From: Chara braunii
Lineage: Eukaryota; Streptophyta; Charophyceae; Charales; Characeae
Direction of reading: 5' to 3'
Length of the DNA: 32,896 nucleotides
NCBI GenBank assembly: GCA_003427395.1
Contig: BFEA01000527.1
Span: 1,028,685-1,061,580, forward strand
In this document: piece by piece, positions 29,044-32,896 of the stretch
Position numbering within the stretch: the first letter of the stretch is position 1
How the letters are laid out: each line of letters opens with the position of its first letter
Translations under genes and position numbers: made by a program
Notes under the pieces: generated by a model
Seen by the model: only the letters and a program-made list of their open reading frames with translations
Database searches by the model: none
Told to the model about the DNA's origin: nothing

Positions 29044-30593
29044 GCACCGCGGGAAGTGTCGCGGCAACGCTTCCCAGTCCGCCGGAGTCGGCTGCCTTGC
29101 TAGCAGCCCCTCTCACATTGGGGACACCGTGGTAGTCGCAAGTTCATGGATTGACTTCGAGACTTATGTTGTCGAGCTGGTCTCGCCGTTGATCCAACCT
29201 CTCCACGTGCAAGATTCAAGTGTATGCGCGGTAGTTCCGTCGTCGGACAACGAACCGGTTGCTTCGCCAATGGTTGCCTCTTCCCTCCACCGGTTCTTTG
29301 CCAACTCCGCATTGCAATGCCTTAATGGCACATCTACGTGAATACTTGCACGCTGCAGTACCAGCTCCGTCGACGGACGACGAAGTAGCGGTTATTGACC
29401 TTCGTAACTATCTTGCGAAGATCGACCACAAGTACGCAACACAACAGTACGTCGACAACGACACGCCGCTCCTTTACATCCGCATTCAGATCGGAAAGGC
29501 GACCTCCAGTGCCTTGATCGATTGTGGAGCGACTCGCAAGTACATCTGCCAAGACTTCATGGCACGTGTCGGGCTGGGCTCGCGCGTTCGAAGAAAAAGT
29601 CAGCCTACGCACATCACGTTGGTCGATGGTCACACGCAAAAGTCAATCGACGGATGTGTTGACTTGGTGCCCGTGTACTTTTCCCCGCTAGCATGCGAGG
29701 CCGTGTCTTTCGACATATTGGACACCAAGTTCGATATGATCCTAGGCAGGTCGTGGCTGCAAAGCGAAGACCTTCCGGTGAACTTCCATCGACGCACCGT
29801 TCACGTTCGTGATCGGCGCGGCGAACTAGTCCCGTGTACAGTGCCGCTTCCTCATCCTTCGATTGGTTGTCACGTGGTATCTGCGACGAGCATTCACCAA
29901 TCCATGTGGCGGAACGACATCGAGAAGATGGGCATATGTTTTCTTCACGCCCTCCTACCCGGTGATCAGCCCAAGACGGATACGTCGGACCCACGCATCA
30001 TTAAGCGGTTGGAAAGCTATGAGGATGTCTTTCAAGCTCCCGCCGGAGTCATACCGGATCGGCCCATACGCCACGGGATCACTCTCGCGAACGACGTCGT
30101 ACCTCCGCGCGGATGTATCTATCGCATGAGCGAAGAGGAACTTCAAGTGCTTCGGGCTCAACTACATGACCTCTTGGCCAAGGGCTGGATTCGCCCTAGC
30201 TGTTCGCCATATGGTGCTCCCGTTCTCTTCGTCCGGAAGAAGTACAAGGACCTTCGTTTGTGCATCAACTATCGGAAACTTAACGCGCAAACGATCAAGA
30301 ACGTCGGCCCTCTCCCTCGGATCGATGATTTTCTCGAGCGACTAGGCGGCGCCAAGTACTTCTCCAAGTTGGACCTCAAGTCCAATTATCACCAGATCGA
30401 GATTCAGCCAAGAGATCGGTACAAGACCGCATTCAAGACGCGGTATGGGCACTTTGAATGGATCGCCATGCCTTTCGGTCTCACCAATGCCCCGGCTACT
30501 TTCCAAGCGGCTATGACGACGGAATTTCGCGACTTACTCAACCACTCCGTACTCATTTACCTCGATGACATCTTGGTTTATACTACTTTATAG
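29044..30593 (+). pseudogene. pol: Protease and N-terminal RT of retroelement 2
   Basis: A coding-like stretch at 29100-29335 (VVVASSWIDFETYVVELVSP) lies in a different frame from the main 444-codon ORF (29259-30593), so a frameshift near 29330 is likely. The protease has IDCGAT (Asp near 29520) and a downstream DMILGRSWL, the family's DxGA and ILG signatures. RT has LRLCINYRKLNAQTIKN and LDLKSNYHQIEI (30367-30402), where the usual Gly before Tyr is Asn. It continues with MPFGLTNAPATFQ and the active-site YLDD (30558-30569). The ORF stops 24 nt after YLDD because of an apparent 10-bp insertion flanked by TTTAT. Confidence 0.9.
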
Positions 30594-31416
30594 TCGGTCA
30601 TTGGACGAGCATCTTGAGCACCTTCGCGCCGTATTGGAGCGGCTTCGTATCGCCAAGTACAAGGCAAATCGAGACAAGTGCGAGTTTGCCCAGCAAGAGC
30701 TGGAGTACCTAGGCCATTTCGTCACGCCGCAAGGCATTCGTGCGCTCGAGGACAAGGTACAAGCTATTCAAGATTGGTCGGACCTCAGGTGTACTACCGA
30801 CATCCGCTCCTTTCTCGGCTTGGCATCCTACTTCATGCGCTTTGTCAAAGGATTTCAATGCATCGCTGCACCATTGTCGCGACTTCAGTCCCCCTTGGTG
30901 CCCTTCGTGTTCAGCGACGAGGCCCGGCATGCGTTTCACACGCTGAAGGCGGCTTTGCTTCAAGCTCCCGTCTCAAGCATCTATGACCCGACATTGCCCA
31001 CCAAAGTGACTACGGACGCTTCCGGTTATGGCATTGGCGCGGTTTTGGAACAACATGACGACACAGACTGACATCCGGTTGAGTACTTCAGTCAAAAGGT
31101 GCCACCCATCAACACTCTTGATGATGCGAGGAAGAAGGAGCTCCTAGCTTTTGTCACGGTACTAAAGCGTTGGCGTCACTTTCTTCTCGGGCGTCGGCGA
31201 TTCACGTGGGCAACGGACAACAATCCGTTGACGTATTACAAGACGCAAGACACGGTGAGCAGCACGATCGGTCGATGGATGTACTTCATTGACGAGCTCG
31301 ACTTCACCTCCAAGCACATTCTGGGTCCCTCGAACAAGGCAGCGGATGCTCTCTTGCAAAGACTTGATCTTTGGTGCATTCCACATTTGGCCTCGACGAG
31401 AACCTGCAACCCCTAA
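30594..31416 (+). pseudogene. pol: C-terminal RT and RNase H of retroelement 2
   Basis: The frame open from 30565 continues RT with SRSLDEHLEHLRAVLERLR, CEFAQQELEYLGHFVTPQG and a thumb/connection segment, DIRSFLGLASYFMRFVKG. RNase H begins with TDASGYGIGAVLEQ (first catalytic Asp at 31015-31017). TGA 31069 interrupts it where related elements have Trp before HPVEYFS. HFLLGRRRFTWATDNNPLTY and NKAADALLQRLD (normally ending ALSRRPD) close the domain. A frameshift near 31380 separates it from integrase. Confidence 0.88.
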
Positions 31417-32573
31417 ACGGCTACAAGTCAGATCCGGGATTCTCCACACTCTATGCGGACTTATCATCGGATCAACTGCCGGCAAGCAACTACCACATTG
31501 TCGACGGTTACTTGCTTCTTCACACACGAGGCAAGGACTTGTTGTGTGTTCCCCAAGACCGCATCTTGCGCACTCGCCTCCTCGGCGAATACCATGATGG
31601 CATTCTCACGGTCGTTGACCATTTTAGTAAGTACGCTCGATTTCTTCCATGCAAGGATCATGCGATGGCTCCCGAGCTCGCACGACTCTTGCATACCGGC
31701 TGGTTTTACAGCCACGGCGTTCCAGAAGACATCGTCAGCGACCACGACACTCGTTTCCTATCGGCCTTTGGACGACACTCATGGTGGAATCCGGCACCAG
31801 CATGAAACCGAGTTCCTCATGGCATCCTCAAACGGATGGGCAAACGGAACGTGCACACCAGACTGCGCAGATGATGCTCCGCACGCTTATCCGTCCGGAT
31901 CAGAAGGACTGGGTGGACCGCCTTCCCAACATCGAGTTCGCCTACAACACTTCGGTGCACTTGACTTTTGGCGTGACTCCATTCGAGTTGCACCATGGTG
32001 GACGGAAAGGACGTATCTTCGCAGACATTTTGCTTCCACGGGCTGCCGATATAGACGCTGCTTGCTCCCCTGCTTCTACACGGAAGTACAGGGAACTGCT
32101 GGCCAAAGCCCCCGCAAACATGCAAAAGGCTCAGGTCTGTATGCAGTAGCAAGCGAACCGGCGTTGCATCCCATGTCCAATTCGTGCTGACGACCTAGTT
32201 TGGGGTCGCCTCCGAGGAATTCGCGCTCGAGCAGAACGTCTCGCGCAATCTCCTCCCTAAGTGGTTTGGACCATGGATGGTCACTTCAGCAGCTGGCGAC
32301 GGCCCCGCAGGTCCATCTTTCATTGTTGAGATTCCCCCGCATTTAACGGTCCACCCGATCTTTCACTCGTCAAAGCTGGCAGTTTACACTCCAGCCTCCA
32401 CAGCGGATTTCCCGGGCAGACGGTCACAAGACCCTCCTTCAATGGATGGCTATGTAACACCCACGGACGCGTCCGCGGGTCCGATCTCGGATGGCGGACG
32501 CAGACGGGTCCGCTTCCGCGGCCGACCTGGTCCGCGCCACTCACATGATTTTACCAGAATTTTCCTGAATTAA
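31371..32573 (+). pseudogene. pol: Integrase of retroelement 2 with internal deletion
   Basis: The stretch opens with GYLLLHTRGKDLLCVPQDR and RTRLLGEYHDG, then jumps directly to ILTVVDHFSKYARFLPC (about 31590-31650). The H2C2 zinc domain and the segment holding the first catalytic Asp, which normally lie between these, are missing. The second Asp is in VSDHD (31740) and the Glu in GQTERAHQ (31847). After allowing for one missing base near 31769 they are 35 residues apart, the canonical spacing. TAG 32147 and an extra G near 32200 follow, then KWFGPW, HPIFHSSKL and SQDPPSMDGY. A chromodomain would be expected next but the sequence changes at about 32447. The final codons to 32573 are unrelated. 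Confidence 0.88.
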
Positions 32574-32896
32574 ATAATAGGCCAAAAAAAAAAAAAAATT
32601 AAGGTTCTAGGGAATTTTAAGCCCTACAACCTCATATTTTTTGTTTTGGAATCCGACTTTGTTTAGAATTTTTAAAAAATCAAAAACTAAATTCGATTTA
32701 AAGAAATTAAAATATATATATATAAAGAAAAGCTGGATTTTTTTTTTGGTCATTTTTTATCATCAGATATATGGTCCCTGAGTTCACCTGTATTTTTTAN
32801 AAATGAATTTCTGTTTTTTGCAGGGGTATGAGGTGTTTTAGAAAAATAAAGATGCAAAATTTGAAAATAAATAAACAAAAAACTTGAAAAAAAAAA
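32448..32896. other. GC-rich junction patch and AT-rich flank, no gene
   Basis: After the truncated integrase, about 32465-32540 is GC-rich with GGACGCGTCC and repeated GGTCCG/GGACGC words. From 32545 the sequence turns AT-rich with an A15-type run near 32584-32598, an AT tract near 32710 and an N at 32800. No protein, RNA or LTR is recognised. Confidence 0.4.

Larger units (their letters stand above)
26975..32447 (+). mobile_element. Retroelement 2: decayed Ty3/gypsy element
   Basis: The order is gag with CCHC knuckle, aspartic protease, RT, RNase H and integrase with a GPY-like region, which identifies Ty3/gypsy. It is less decayed than retroelement 1: long stretches stay open, but frameshifts lie near 27650, 29330, 30580, 31380, 31769 and 32200, and in-frame stops at 28120, 31069 and 32147. 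The integrase zinc domain is deleted. Homology to the expected C-terminus stops near 32447. No LTR, PBS or polypurine tract was identified. Its gag and pol are of a different lineage from element 1. Confidence 0.85.

Overview
The window looks like nuclear DNA of a plant-lineage eukaryote, in a gene-poor region full of transposable elements. The evidence is a set of decayed Ty3/gypsy retrotransposons, one with a primer-binding site matching plant tRNA-Asp, a tRNA-derived SINE, long (AT)n and (CAT)n microsatellites, an F-box gene and three unresolved N bases. The repeat style and the gag/pol flavour remind me of the charophyte alga Chara braunii. That is an impression from general familiarity and was not checked.

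Layout: 1-3.7 kb is mostly unassigned, with an AT tract, GT-rich minisatellite copies, poly(A)/poly(T) runs and one TATA-bearing LTR-like stretch. A minus-strand gag remnant with a degenerate zinc knuckle lies at 3.7-4.5 kb. From 5.0 to 10.2 kb lies a family of about 0.5-0.8 kb non-coding repeats, called R1 here: one inverted copy, then three full copies and one broken copy in tandem. Each full copy combines two A/T-rich half-units with CpG-rich hairpins around an (AT)n core. Two more R1 copies lie at 25.0-26.7 kb.

Retroelement 1 (about 10.2-18.75 kb, plus) has a candidate 5' LTR, the PBS, gag, RT-RNase H, integrase and an extra ORF after integrase preceded by a splice-acceptor-like site. It is riddled with stops and frameshifts and no 3' LTR was found. 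CAT-rich sequence follows at 18.75-19.4 kb. A minus-strand F-box gene lies at 19.4-20.0 kb with heptad repeats encoded by a 21-bp minisatellite. A SINE with probable target-site duplications lies at 20.25-20.73 kb. An unidentified 256-codon ORF at 22.26 kb has coding-like extensions, followed by diverged repeats at 23.6-24.5 kb.

Retroelement 2 (about 27.0-32.45 kb, plus) begins after a 13-unit array of a 16-17 bp sequence carrying ACGTCA. It has a coiled-coil-rich gag with a CCHC knuckle, protease, RT, RNase H and integrase. Its integrase has lost the zinc-binding domain and first catalytic Asp, and its reading frame is broken repeatedly.

No element appears able to move by itself. The only likely host gene is the F-box gene. 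The observations I find most worth following are the hairpin arms that vary in concert between R1 copies, the spliced-looking third ORF of element 1, the 21-bp/heptad F-box minisatellite and the ACGTCA array.
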